64,000 bases of DNA, taken from CADCVT01 sp035940955. Lineage in GTDB: Bacteria > Actinomycetota > Thermoleophilia > Solirubrobacterales > Solirubrobacteraceae. This document shows positions 49,819 to 57,445 of the stretch, in pieces; the stretch's first letter is position 1, and every line of letters begins with the position of its first letter. The notes beneath the pieces are model-generated. The model ran no database searches and was not told where the DNA came from. It saw only the letters and a list, made by a program, of their open reading frames with translations. Made by a program: the position numbers and the translations under genes. The stretch is taken from positions 1 through 64,000 of the forward strand of contig DASZEJ010000008.1 of NCBI GenBank assembly GCA_035940955.1, given 5' to 3'.

Positions 49819-50955
49819 ATGAGACACGGACTCCTCGCCCTCCTCGCCGTCGTGCTCGCCGCCGGCGCGCTCGCCGCGCCGGCCGGCGCCGCCGCGCGCG
49901 GCCCGCTCATCGCGATCGGCGACCAGAAGGCCGACATGTTCGACGACCCGCGGCTCGCGTGGCTGGGGATCCGCAAGGCCCGGCTGGTCGTGCCGTGGTA
50001 CACGGCGTCGATCGGCACCGCGCAGGAGAAGGCGCTCGTCGACGAGTGGCTGCAGGCGGCGCGCCGGCGGGGGATCCAGCCGCTCGTCGGGTTCGGCCAC
50101 GGGTGGGTCGGGTGGACGCGGCTGTACCTGCCGTCGGTGCGCGAGTACCGCCGGGCGGTGCGGGCGTTCCGCCTCCGGTACCCGTGGGTGCGCGACTACA
50201 TCACCTGGAACGAGGCCAACCACTGCTCGCAGCCGACGTGCCAGCGGCCGGAGCGGGTGGCGCGCTACTACGACGCCCTGAAGTCCTCGTGCCCGCGCTG
50301 CCGGGTGCTCGCGGCGGCGGTGCTGACCGCCGGGAACATGAGCACGTGGCTGCGCCGCTTCGAGCGCGCCGCGCGGCACCGGGCGCGGCTGTGGGGGCTG
50401 CACAACTACGGCGACGTCAACCGGCTGCGGTGGAGCGGGACGCGGACGTTCCTGCGCCGGGTGCGGGGGAAGGTCTGGATCACCGAGACCGGTGGCGTCG
50501 TGTACCGGGCGAAGTACGGCGGCCAGGACCCGTTCCCGGTGGGCGCGCGGCGCGCGGGCCGCGTGACGCGCTACCTGCTGCGGATGGCGCGGCGCACGCG
50601 GCGGATCGCGCGGGTCTACCTCTACCACTGGAACGTCGACCGGCCGCGCCCGCAGTGGGACTCCGGGCTGCTCGACTGGGCCGGCCGCGGGCGGGCGTCG
50701 TTCCGGGTGATCGCGCGGGCCCTCGGCCGCGACCCGCGGCGCGCGCCGCGCCCGGCGGCCGCCGCGGCCTCGGAGCCGGTCGCGCCGCCTCCCCCGCCGG
50801 CCCCGGAGGCCGCGGGGGGCGGGACGCAGCAGGAGCAGGCCGAGCCGGCGCCGGACCCGTCCGCCTCCGGCGACCCGGCGGCCGCTGAGCCGCAGGAGGA
50901 GCAGTGCTCGCTCGTCCTGCTCTGCCCGCCGGTGCCGCTGGCGCCGCGGGTCTAG
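49819..50955 (+). CDS. Secreted glycoside-hydrolase-like protein (clan GH-A type fold)
   Basis: 378 residues. Signal peptide MRHGLLALLAVVLAAGALAA (cleavage near AGAAA). A TIM-barrel-like body with RLVVPWYTASIGTAQEKALV, the probable acid/base Glu in DYITWNEANHC and the probable nucleophile Glu in VWITETGGVVY, as in GH5/GH39/GH128-type enzymes. The C-terminal 60 residues are a Pro/Ala/Glu-rich linker (APPPPPAPEAAGGGTQQEQ) ending in a CSLVLLCPP pair, possibly for surface attachment. The polysaccharide is unknown. Start ATG 49819. Confidence 0.75.
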   Translation: MRHGLLALLAVVLAAGALAAPAGAAARGPLIAIGDQKADMFDDPRLAWLGIRKARLVVPWYTASIGTAQEKALVDEWLQAARRRGIQPLVGFGHGWVGWTRLYLPSVREYRRAVRAFRLRYPWVRDYITWNEANHCSQPTCQRPERVARYYDALKSSCPRCRVLAAAVLTAGNMSTWLRRFERAARHRARLWGLHNYGDVNRLRWSGTRTFLRRVRGKVWITETGGVVYRAKYGGQDPFPVGARRAGRVTRYLLRMARRTRRIARVYLYHWNVDRPRPQWDSGLLDWAGRGRASFRVIARALGRDPRRAPRPAAAAASEPVAPPPPPAPEAAGGGTQQEQAEPAPDPSASGDPAAAEPQEEQCSLVLLCPPVPLAPRV

Positions 50956-50992
50956 TGCGCCGGCGCCGCCGGCGCCGCCCTCGCCCCGCCTC

Positions 50993-51325
50993 CTAGCCCG
51001 CCGCCGCGACGCGCCGCAGCTCGGCCGCCGCGTCGTCGCCGTCCAGCCGCTCGAACCGCACGGCGTACGTGCGCCCGACGTGCTCGCGCAGCACGCGGCA
51101 CTCGCCGCAGACGTGCGCGCCGCTGCGGCAGTGCAGGTCGAAGTGGAGCACCTCGTCGACGTGCAGGGGGCGATCCGCCGCGACGCGCGCGCCGCCGACG
51201 GAGAGGTCGATCGTGCGCGCGCTCACGGGCTTTCCGTGCCGCTGCGCGCGGGCGAGCGTCAGCGGCAGCGCGACGTCGACGCGCGGCGCGCCCCGCCGCT
51301 GCGGGACCGATGTGGCGGCGGCCAT
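50993..51325 (-). CDS. PilZ-domain protein
   Basis: 110 residues. RRGAPRVDVALPLTL carries the RxxxR arm and TIDLSVGGARVAADRPL the D/NxSxxG signature that bind cyclic di-GMP. Four cysteines/His in HCRSGAHVCGECRVL are unusual and may form a small metal site. ATG 51325 lies six bases after a TATCAC box (51332-51337); longer frames upstream are not supported. Suggests c-di-GMP signalling in this organism; target unknown. Confidence 0.8.
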   Translation of the reverse strand: MAAATSVPQRRGAPRVDVALPLTLARAQRHGKPVSARTIDLSVGGARVAADRPLHVDEVLHFDLHCRSGAHVCGECRVLREHVGRTYAVRFERLDGDDAAAELRRVAAAG

Positions 51326-51331
51326 GCGGTG

Positions 51332-51337
51332 GTGATA
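51332..51337 (-). promoter_or_regulatory. -10 box of the PilZ gene
   Basis: Minus-strand TATCAC, six bases (CACCGC) before the ATG. Leaderless mRNA inferred. Confidence 0.45.
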
Positions 51338-51434
51338 CCCGGTGCCGCCCGCCCCTGCGCGCCTTCGCCCCACGGGCGCACCGCCCTCGACCGCTGCACG
51401 CTGCTCGCCGCCGCGCCGCGCTGCTCCCCCCGCG

Positions 51435-53666
51435 CTACCGCTTCGAGATCGGCGCGTACTCGGCCATGAGCTTGCGCTCCGACCCGTCCGACGCGAACCG
51501 CACCACGACGATCCCGCCCGGCTCGACGCCGGTGACCACGCCCTCGCCGAACGCGGCGTGGACGACGTCGTCGCCCATCCGGTAGTCGGTCGCGCCGCCT
51601 CCGCCCCCGACCCCTCCGCCGTAGCGCGCGCCGCGGCGGGCCTCGGCTCGGTCGGCGGTCGCCTGCGACGCCGCGGCCCACGCGCCCGGCCGCGCGCGGC
51701 CGGCGGCGACGAGCGGCTCCTCGCGGTCGGTCAGCTCGGCGGGGATCTCGTCGATGAAGCGGCTGCGCATCCCGAACGTCTGCGCCCCGAACACGTTGCG
51801 CCGTCGCGCGGAGGTCAGCGTCAGCTCGCGCTGCGCCCGCGTGATGCCGACGTAGCAGAGCCGCCGCTCCTCCTCGAGCCCGCCCTCGTCGAGCGCCCGC
51901 GAGTGCGGGAACACGCCCTCCTCGCAGCCGATCATGAACACGATCGGGTACTCGAGCCCCTTCGCGTTGTGGAGGGTCATGAGGGTCACCATGCCCTCGT
52001 CGTCGCGGCGGGTGTCGGCGTCTGACTGCAGCGCGACGTGCTGGAGGAAGTCGTCGAGCGTGTTGGCGTCCTCGTCGGCCAGCGCGTCGAACTCGCGCGC
52101 GCCCTCGACGAGCGCCTTGAGGTTCTCCAGCCGCCCCTCGGCTTCGATCGTCCGCTCGGCCTCCAGCGCCTCGATGTAGCCGGTCTCGTTCAGCACCGCC
52201 TCGAGCAGGTCGCCGACGGGCACGCCGTCCTCCGCCCGCGCGCGCAGCCCGGACATGACGTCCATGAACCGGCCGAACGCCCTGACCGCCGCCGTCCCCA
52301 GCCCGGGCACCGACGCCGGGTCCGCCGCGGCCTCCCACACCGGCACCCCGAGCGTGTCGGCGTGCGAGAGCACCCGCGCCAGCGACGTCGCCCCGATCCC
52401 CCGCTTCGGCGAGTTCGCGATCCGCGAGAACGACACCGCGTCCTGCGGGTTGGACAGCAGGATCAGGTACGCGATCGCGTCCTTGACCTCCGCCCGGTCG
52501 TAGAACTTCGTCCCCCCGATGACCTGGTAGGAGACCTCGTTGCGCACGAGCGTGTCCTCCAGCACCCGCGACTGCGCGTTCGTCCTGTAGAAGACGGCGA
52601 TCTCGCGCAGGCTCGCGCCGCCGTCGACCAGCCGCTCGACCTGCCCGACCACGTACCGCGCCTCCGCGTGCTCGTCGTCGAGCTCCCGGACCGTGATCGG
52701 CGTCCCCCGCCCGAGCTCGCTCCACAGGTGCTTGGGCTTCTGCGCCCGGTTGTTCGCGATGACGGCGTTCGCGGCGTCGAGGATCGTCTGCGTCGAGCGG
52801 TAGTTCTGCTCGAGCTTGACGACGCGGGCGTCCGTGAAGTCCTTTTCGAAGTCAAGGATATTTGAGATGTCAGCGCCCCTGAACCCATAGATGCTCTGCG
52901 CGTCATCGCCCACCACCGCCAGGTTCCGGTGCTTGGTCGTCAGCAGCTGGAGCCAGCGGTACTGGGCGTGGTTCGTGTCCTGGTACTCGTCGACGAGGAT
53001 GTGGCGGAACGCGGTGCCGTAGCGGTCGCGGACCTCGGGGAAGAGCTCGAGGACGTTGACCGCTCGGACGAGCAGGTCGTCGAAGTCCATCGCGTTCATC
53101 CGCAGCAGCTCGCGCTCGTAGAGCTCGTAGACCTCGGCGACCGTCCGCTCGAAGTACGAGCCCATGAGCTGGCGGTACGCCTCGGCGTCGCGGAGCTTGT
53201 TCTTCGCGTCGGAGATCTGGTTGTGGACCGCCGCCGGGGTGAAGCGCTTGGGGTCGACGCCCGCCTCGTCGAGGCAGCGCTTGACGACCCGGCGCGCGTC
53301 GGCCTGGTCGTAGATCGTGAAGCGCTTCGTGTAGCCGAGCCGCTCGGCCTCGGCGCGCAGCATCCGGGCGCAGGCCGAGTGGAAGGTCATGATCCACATC
53401 GCGCGCGTCCGCCGGCCGAGGAGGACCTCGACGCGCTCGCGCATCTCCTGCGCCGCCTTGTTGGTGAACGTGATCGCGAGCAGCTCGCTGGCCCGCGCGC
53501 GGTTCGTGTGGTTCAGCCAGGCGATGCGGTGCGTGAGGACCCGCGTCTTGCCCGACCCGGCGCCGGCGAGGATGAGGAGCGGCCCGTCGCCGTGGGTGAC
53601 CGCCTCGCGCTGGGCGGGGTTCAGGCCTTCGAGGAGGCGCTCGACGTGGGCGTCGGTGGCGGGCAC
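51435..53666 (-). CDS. pcrA: ATP-dependent DNA helicase PcrA/UvrD
   Basis: 743 residues, superfamily 1A helicase for repair and replication-conflict resolution. Q motif LNPAQREAV, Walker A LAGAGSGKT, motif Ia TFTNKAAQEM, Walker B VDEYQDTN, motif III VVGDDAQSIYGFRGA, motif IV QNYRST, motif V MTLHNAKGLEYPIVF and motif VI YVGITRAQ are all visible. The C terminus has a Gly-rich linker and the Tudor-like RMGDDVVHAAFGEGVVTGVE that binds RNA polymerase in PcrA. GTG 53666 lies six bases after TATGCT. Confidence 0.96.
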   Translation of the reverse strand: MPATDAHVERLLEGLNPAQREAVTHGDGPLLILAGAGSGKTRVLTHRIAWLNHTNRARASELLAITFTNKAAQEMRERVEVLLGRRTRAMWIMTFHSACARMLRAEAERLGYTKRFTIYDQADARRVVKRCLDEAGVDPKRFTPAAVHNQISDAKNKLRDAEAYRQLMGSYFERTVAEVYELYERELLRMNAMDFDDLLVRAVNVLELFPEVRDRYGTAFRHILVDEYQDTNHAQYRWLQLLTTKHRNLAVVGDDAQSIYGFRGADISNILDFEKDFTDARVVKLEQNYRSTQTILDAANAVIANNRAQKPKHLWSELGRGTPITVRELDDEHAEARYVVGQVERLVDGGASLREIAVFYRTNAQSRVLEDTLVRNEVSYQVIGGTKFYDRAEVKDAIAYLILLSNPQDAVSFSRIANSPKRGIGATSLARVLSHADTLGVPVWEAAADPASVPGLGTAAVRAFGRFMDVMSGLRARAEDGVPVGDLLEAVLNETGYIEALEAERTIEAEGRLENLKALVEGAREFDALADEDANTLDDFLQHVALQSDADTRRDDEGMVTLMTLHNAKGLEYPIVFMIGCEEGVFPHSRALDEGGLEEERRLCYVGITRAQRELTLTSARRRNVFGAQTFGMRSRFIDEIPAELTDREEPLVAAGRARPGAWAAASQATADRAEARRGARYGGGVGGGGGATDYRMGDDVVHAAFGEGVVTGVEPGGIVVVRFASDGSERKLMAEYAPISKR

Positions 53667-53672
53667 CAGCGG

Positions 53673-53682
53673 AGCATAGGAT
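53673..53682. promoter_or_regulatory. Symmetric divergent promoter pcrA / thioesterase
   Basis: AGCATAGGAT: minus -10 TATGCT (53673-53678, six bases to the pcrA GTG) and plus -10 TAGGAT (53677-53682, nine bases to the thioesterase ATG) share the central TA, as at 29386 and 60732. Confidence 0.55.
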
Positions 53683-53691
53683 CGGCACCTG

Positions 53692-54129
53692 ATGACCACG
53701 TCCCCCCAGCTCAGCGGCCTGGAGATCATGCGCGGGATTCGCGACGGCGAGCTGCCGCCGGCGCCGATCCAGCGGCTGCTCGGCTTCAGGCTCGTCGAGG
53801 CCGACCCCGGCCGCATCGCGTTCGTCCTCACCCCGCGCGAGGACCACTACAACCCGATCGGCTCCGTCCACGGCGGCATCGCCGCGACGCTGCTCGACAG
53901 CGCGATGGGCGCCGCCGTCCACACCACGCGCGGCGCCGGCCAGGGCTACGCGACGCTGGAGATGAAAGTCAACCTCGTGCGCCAGGTGACCGTCGAGACC
54001 GGCGAGCTGCGCGCGGAGGGCCACGTCGTCCACGGCGGCTCGCGGGTCGCCACGGCGGAGGGCCGGCTGACCCGGGTCAGCGACGGCGCGCTGGTGGCGC
54101 ACGGCTCGTCGACCTGCCTGCTCCTCTAG
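53692..54129 (+). CDS. PaaI-family hotdog thioesterase
   Basis: 145 residues, acyl-CoA thioesterase of the hotdog fold: FRLVEADPGRIAF, then the catalytic-region HYNPIGSVHGGIAATLLDSAMG and YATLEMKVNLVRQV. Aromatic acyl-CoA substrates are usual; because the window has no obvious DHNA-CoA thioesterase (MenI), it is one candidate for that step, but it is 16 kb from the nearest men gene. Start ATG 53692, divergent from pcrA. Confidence 0.85.
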   Translation: MTTSPQLSGLEIMRGIRDGELPPAPIQRLLGFRLVEADPGRIAFVLTPREDHYNPIGSVHGGIAATLLDSAMGAAVHTTRGAGQGYATLEMKVNLVRQVTVETGELRAEGHVVHGGSRVATAEGRLTRVSDGALVAHGSSTCLLL

Positions 54130-54210
54130 CGAGGGTCGCGTCACGTCAGCCGCAGGACCGGCCCGCGCGGGAACCGGGTCTCGCGGTCACGCGGAACCCG
54201 TGCGTGCCCG

Positions 54211-54216
54211 TACTCT
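54211..54216 (+). promoter_or_regulatory. -10 box of the queuosine-salvage-like gene
   Basis: TACTCT followed by CCGCCG and the GTG start at 54223. Leaderless mRNA inferred. The rest of the 93-base gap shows no gene. Confidence 0.45.
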
Positions 54217-54222
54217 CCGCCG

Positions 54223-55101
54223 GTGGCCACGCTCTCCGATGAGGTCCGCGCCCACTGCGCCCGGGTCGCCCGCGACGCCCGCTGGGTGCGCATCGACCTC
54301 GACCGGGCGCAGGACGTCGAGCCCGGGCCGCCGCCCGCGCTGGACCCCGAGCGCCACTTCCTCGACGGCTCGCCCGGCGCGGTGGCCGCCTACCTGCTCA
54401 CGCTCACCGCGATCAACTTCGGCTCCGGCTGGTTCCCCGAGCTGCGCAAGCGGGTCGTCGACGGCAGCCCGGTCTCCGGCTACTTCACGGTCGCGATGGG
54501 GCTGACCGACCGCTTCCGCGCCCACGGCCCATGGACCGGCGAGGAGCTGCGCGCGATCCGGACCGAGGAGATCGCCGAGGTCTGCGGCCAGCATCCCGGC
54601 CACGAGCTGATGGCGCTGTACGCGCAGGCCCTCCGGCAGCTCGGCGCGTTCCTGGGCGAGCGGTCGGCGCTGGAGGCGGTCCGGGCGCGGTCCGCGCAGG
54701 AGCTGGCGGCGGCGGTGGCGCGCATGCCGATGTGGAACGACCGCGGCTTCTACAAGCGCGCACAGATCCTCGCGAACGACCTGGCGCTCGCCGGGGTCGC
54801 GACGTTCCCCGACCTCGACACGCTGACGATCTTCGCCGACAACCTCGTCCCCCACGTCCTGCGCTGCGACGGCGTGCTCGTCTACGACGACGCCCTCGCG
54901 GCGACGATCGACGACGAGCGGCTCCTCACCAGCGCCGCGCAGGAGCGGGAGATCCGCGCCTGCGCGGTCCACGCCTGCGCCCACCTCGCGCACCGGCTCG
55001 GCGTCCCCGAGCGCACGCTCGACGGCTGGCTGTGGAACCGCGGCCAGCAGCCCGAGTACAAGGCGCGACCGCGCCACCGGGCGCGGACCGTCTTCTACTA
55101 G
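54223..55101 (+). CDS. Queuosine-salvage-family protein (DUF2419/QNG1-like)
   Basis: 292 residues. The body matches the queuosine 5'-phosphate N-glycosidase family: HFLDGSPGAVAAYLLTLTAI, NFGSGWFPELRK, TVAMGLTDRFRAHGPW, YKRAQILANDLALA, FPDLDTLTIFADNLVPHVLR, then CDGVLVYDDALAATID. The family frees queuine from queuosine monophosphate so that scavenged queuine can be used. Few bacteria carry it; whether this organism has a tRNA-guanine transglycosylase cannot be seen here. GTG start set by the -10 box. Convergent with cysE through a shared CTAG. Confidence 0.8.
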   Translation: MATLSDEVRAHCARVARDARWVRIDLDRAQDVEPGPPPALDPERHFLDGSPGAVAAYLLTLTAINFGSGWFPELRKRVVDGSPVSGYFTVAMGLTDRFRAHGPWTGEELRAIRTEEIAEVCGQHPGHELMALYAQALRQLGAFLGERSALEAVRARSAQELAAAVARMPMWNDRGFYKRAQILANDLALAGVATFPDLDTLTIFADNLVPHVLRCDGVLVYDDALAATIDDERLLTSAAQEREIRACAVHACAHLAHRLGVPERTLDGWLWNRGQQPEYKARPRHRARTVFY

Positions 55102-55841
55102 CCCCCGGCCGGGTTCGGCCCGCGCACCGGCCGCAGCGGGCGGACCTCGCCCGCCTTCGGCGGCTCGTCCTCGCCGGCGAGCTGCGCGACCGCCTGCTCG
55201 AGCGCGGTGATGCGCGCGGCGAGGCCCTTGATCGCGTCGGCGATCGGGTCGGGGAGGTGGACCCAGTCGGCGTCCGGCCCTTCGGGGCGCCGGCCCTCGA
55301 CGCGGACCGGGTGGCCGGGGTTGCCGACGACCGTCGAGTTCGCGGGCACGTCGTGGATCACCACCGAGTTCGCGCCCACCTTCGCCCCGTGGCCGATGGT
55401 GATCGGCCCGAGCAGCTTGGCGCCCGACCCGATCGTGACGTTGTCCTGCACCGTCGGGTGGCGCTTGCCGGTGGCGAAGCCGGTGCCGCCCAGCGTCACG
55501 CCCTGGTACAGCGTCACGTCGTCGCCGATCGTCGCCGTCTCGCCGATCACGACGCCCATCCCGTGGTCGACGAACAGGCCGCCGCCGATCTGGGCGGCCG
55601 GGTGGATCTCGATCCCCGTCACCGCGCGGGAGACCATCGAGAGCGCGCGCGGCACGACCGGCACGCCGACCTCCTGGAGGGCGTGGGCGACGCGGTGGGC
55701 GAGCACCGCCTGCACGCCCGGCCACGTGACGAGGATCTCCGCGCTCGTGACGCCCCGCGCGGCGGGGTCGCGCTCGCGCGCGGCCGACACGTCGCGATGC
55801 ACCTCGCGGGCGAGCCGCGCCAGGGTGCTGAGCCCGAACAC
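55098..55841 (-). CDS. cysE: Serine O-acetyltransferase
   Basis: 247 residues. First step of cysteine synthesis. Alpha-helical N-terminal part (EVHRDVSAARERDPAARG) and left-handed beta-helix hexapeptides: IEIHPAAQIGGGLFVDHGMG with the catalytic His/Asp, VVIGETATIGDDVTLYQGVTLGGTG and VIHDVPANSTVVGNPGHPV. A C-terminal 50-residue charged tail (ALEQAVAQLAGEDEPPK) extends past the enzyme core. GTG 55841 lies eight bases after TAGCCT. cysK is next on the strand, separated by an oppositely oriented esterase gene. Confidence 0.94.
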   Translation of the reverse strand: MFGLSTLARLAREVHRDVSAARERDPAARGVTSAEILVTWPGVQAVLAHRVAHALQEVGVPVVPRALSMVSRAVTGIEIHPAAQIGGGLFVDHGMGVVIGETATIGDDVTLYQGVTLGGTGFATGKRHPTVQDNVTIGSGAKLLGPITIGHGAKVGANSVVIHDVPANSTVVGNPGHPVRVEGRRPEGPDADWVHLPDPIADAIKGLAARITALEQAVAQLAGEDEPPKAGEVRPLRPVRGPNPAGG

Positions 55842-55849
55842 GGTCTGAG

Positions 55850-55855
55850 AGGCTA
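55850..55855 (-). promoter_or_regulatory. -10 box of cysE
   Basis: Minus-strand TAGCCT, eight bases before the cysE GTG. Leaderless mRNA inferred. It overlaps the region just upstream of the divergent esterase gene. Confidence 0.42.
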
Positions 55856-55862
55856 ACGCGCC

Positions 55863-56396
55863 GTGGGCTACCTCATCCTCCACGGCTGGCAGGGCTCCGG
55901 CCCCGGCCACTGGCAGACCTGGCTCGCCGATCGCCTGCGCGGCGACGGCCACGACGTCCGCTACCCGGACCTCCCCGACCCCGACCATCCCCGGCTCGAC
56001 GCGTGGCTCGCCGCGCTGGAGCACGAGCGGCGGCCCGGCGACACGGTGATCTGCCACTCGCTCAGCTGCTGCCTGTGGCTGCACCACCGCGCCCGCGGCG
56101 GCCCGGCGGCCGACCGCGTCCTGCTCGTCGCCCCGCCGTGCCTCGACCCGCCGCCGCCGGAGCTGGCGAACTTCTTCCCCGTCCCGCGGGACCCGTCGCT
56201 CGCCGCGAACGCCCGGCTCGTGTGCTCGGACGACGACCCGTACTGCGCCGACGCGTCCGGCGTGTACGGCGCGCGGCTGGACGTCCCGGTCGACCTGCTG
56301 CCGGGCACGGGGCACATCAACACCGAGGCCGGGTTCGGCCCGTGGCCGGCCGTGCTCGACTGGTGCTACGGCGCGAAGAACGGCGTGGACACGTAG
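55863..56396 (+). CDS. RBBP9/YdeN-family serine esterase-like protein
   Basis: 177 residues, small alpha/beta hydrolase. YLILHGWQGSGPGHWQTWLA at the N terminus, nucleophile Ser in VICHSLSCCLWLH, Asp in CSDDDPYCADA and His in LLPGTGHINTEAG. Substrate unknown. GTG start 55863, 21 bases from the cysE start. Its last 31 bases overlap the 3' end of cysK on the other strand. Confidence 0.85.
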   Translation: MGYLILHGWQGSGPGHWQTWLADRLRGDGHDVRYPDLPDPDHPRLDAWLAALEHERRPGDTVICHSLSCCLWLHHRARGGPAADRVLLVAPPCLDPPPPELANFFPVPRDPSLAANARLVCSDDDPYCADASGVYGARLDVPVDLLPGTGHINTEAGFGPWPAVLDWCYGAKNGVDT

Positions 56397-57292
56397 CGCT
56401 CGCCCGAGTCGGGCAGCACGCACACGATCCGCTTGCCCGCCGACTCCGGGCGCCGCGCGACCTCCATCGCCGCGTACACCGCGGCGCCGCACGACAGCCC
56501 GACGAGCACGCCCTCGCGCCGCGCGCACAGCCGCGACGTCTCGATCGCCTGCTCGTCGGTCACCGTGAGGATCTCGTCGATCACCTCGCGGTTGAGGACC
56601 GGCGGCACGAACCCGGCGCCGATCCCCTGGATCTTGTGGGGCCCGGGCGGCTGGCCGGAGAGGACCGCGGAGGACGCCGGCTCGACCGCGATCACCCGCG
56701 TCGCCGGGTCGCGGTCCTTGAGCACCTCCCCCACGCCGGTGATCGTGCCGCCGGTGCCGACGCCGGCGACGAACACGTCCACGCGCCCGTCGAGCGCCTC
56801 GAGGATCTCGGGCGCCGTCGTGCGGCGGTGGACCTCCGGGTTGGCCGGGTTGGAGAACTGGTCGGGGAGGAAGACGTCGTCGCGCGCCGCCATCGCGCGC
56901 GCCGCGTCGACCGCCTCGTTCATCCCGCCCAGCGACTCGGTGATCTCCACGCGCGCGCCGTACAGCTGCAGCAGCCGCTCGCGCTCGCGGCTCATCCCCT
57001 GCGGCAGGGTGAGCACGAGGTCGTAGCCCTTCGCCGCGCACACGAACGCGAGCGCGATGCCGGTGTTGCCGCTGGTCGCCTCGACGATCGTCGTCCGCCC
57101 CGGCTCGATCAGCCCGTCGCGCTCGGCGGCGTCGAGCATCGCGACCCCGATGCGGTCCTTCACGCTGCCGCCCGGGTTGAACGCCTCGAGCTTGCCGTAC
57201 AGCTCGGCGTCGCTGCCCGGCAGCAGCCGCGTCAGCCGGATCATCGGCGTGCGCCCGACGTGGTCGGCGATGTTGAACGGGATGGACGGCAT
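56366..57292 (-). CDS. cysK: Cysteine synthase A (O-acetylserine sulfhydrylase)
   Basis: 308 residues, PLP fold type II. The Schiff-base Lys is in LEAFNPGGSVKDR, the phosphate loop in VAGVGTGGTITG, and TSGNTGIALAFVCAAKGY and SCGAAVYAA complete the signature. Ends with FFAP at 56366, overlapping the esterase. TAGGCT at 57305-57310 lies 12 bases before the ATG. Confidence 0.95.
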   Translation of the reverse strand: MPSIPFNIADHVGRTPMIRLTRLLPGSDAELYGKLEAFNPGGSVKDRIGVAMLDAAERDGLIEPGRTTIVEATSGNTGIALAFVCAAKGYDLVLTLPQGMSRERERLLQLYGARVEITESLGGMNEAVDAARAMAARDDVFLPDQFSNPANPEVHRRTTAPEILEALDGRVDVFVAGVGTGGTITGVGEVLKDRDPATRVIAVEPASSAVLSGQPPGPHKIQGIGAGFVPPVLNREVIDEILTVTDEQAIETSRLCARREGVLVGLSCGAAVYAAMEVARRPESAGKRIVCVLPDSGERYVSTPFFAP

Positions 57293-57304
57293 CGGCGGGG
57301 GCCG

Positions 57305-57310
57305 AGCCTA
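57305..57310 (-). promoter_or_regulatory. -10 box of cysK
   Basis: Minus-strand TAGGCT, 12 bases upstream of the cysK ATG, leaving a leader of about 5 bases. Confidence 0.4.
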
Positions 57311-57392
57311 GCGGCGGCCCGGCGTCGTCGTTTGCTCCCGCAACCGGACGGGCACCCCTCAAGCGAGCGCAGCGCGCTTCCGATGGACGAAG

Positions 57393-57432
57393 CAGAACCG
57401 GGCGGTCCCGAACAGGGACCGCCCAGGTTCTG
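57393..57432 (-). terminator. Strong hairpin, likely terminator of the S33-type hydrolase gene
   Basis: Arms 57393-57409 and 57415-57432 (GGGCGGTCCC-GAACA-GGGACCGCCC, extended by CAGAACC / GGTTCTG with one bulged base): a 17-bp stem with 5-base loop, 14 bases beyond the hydrolase stop on the minus strand. No T-run, as is common at high GC. The strongest inverted repeat in the window. Confidence 0.7.
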
Positions 57433-57445
57433 TTCAGGGGCGCGC

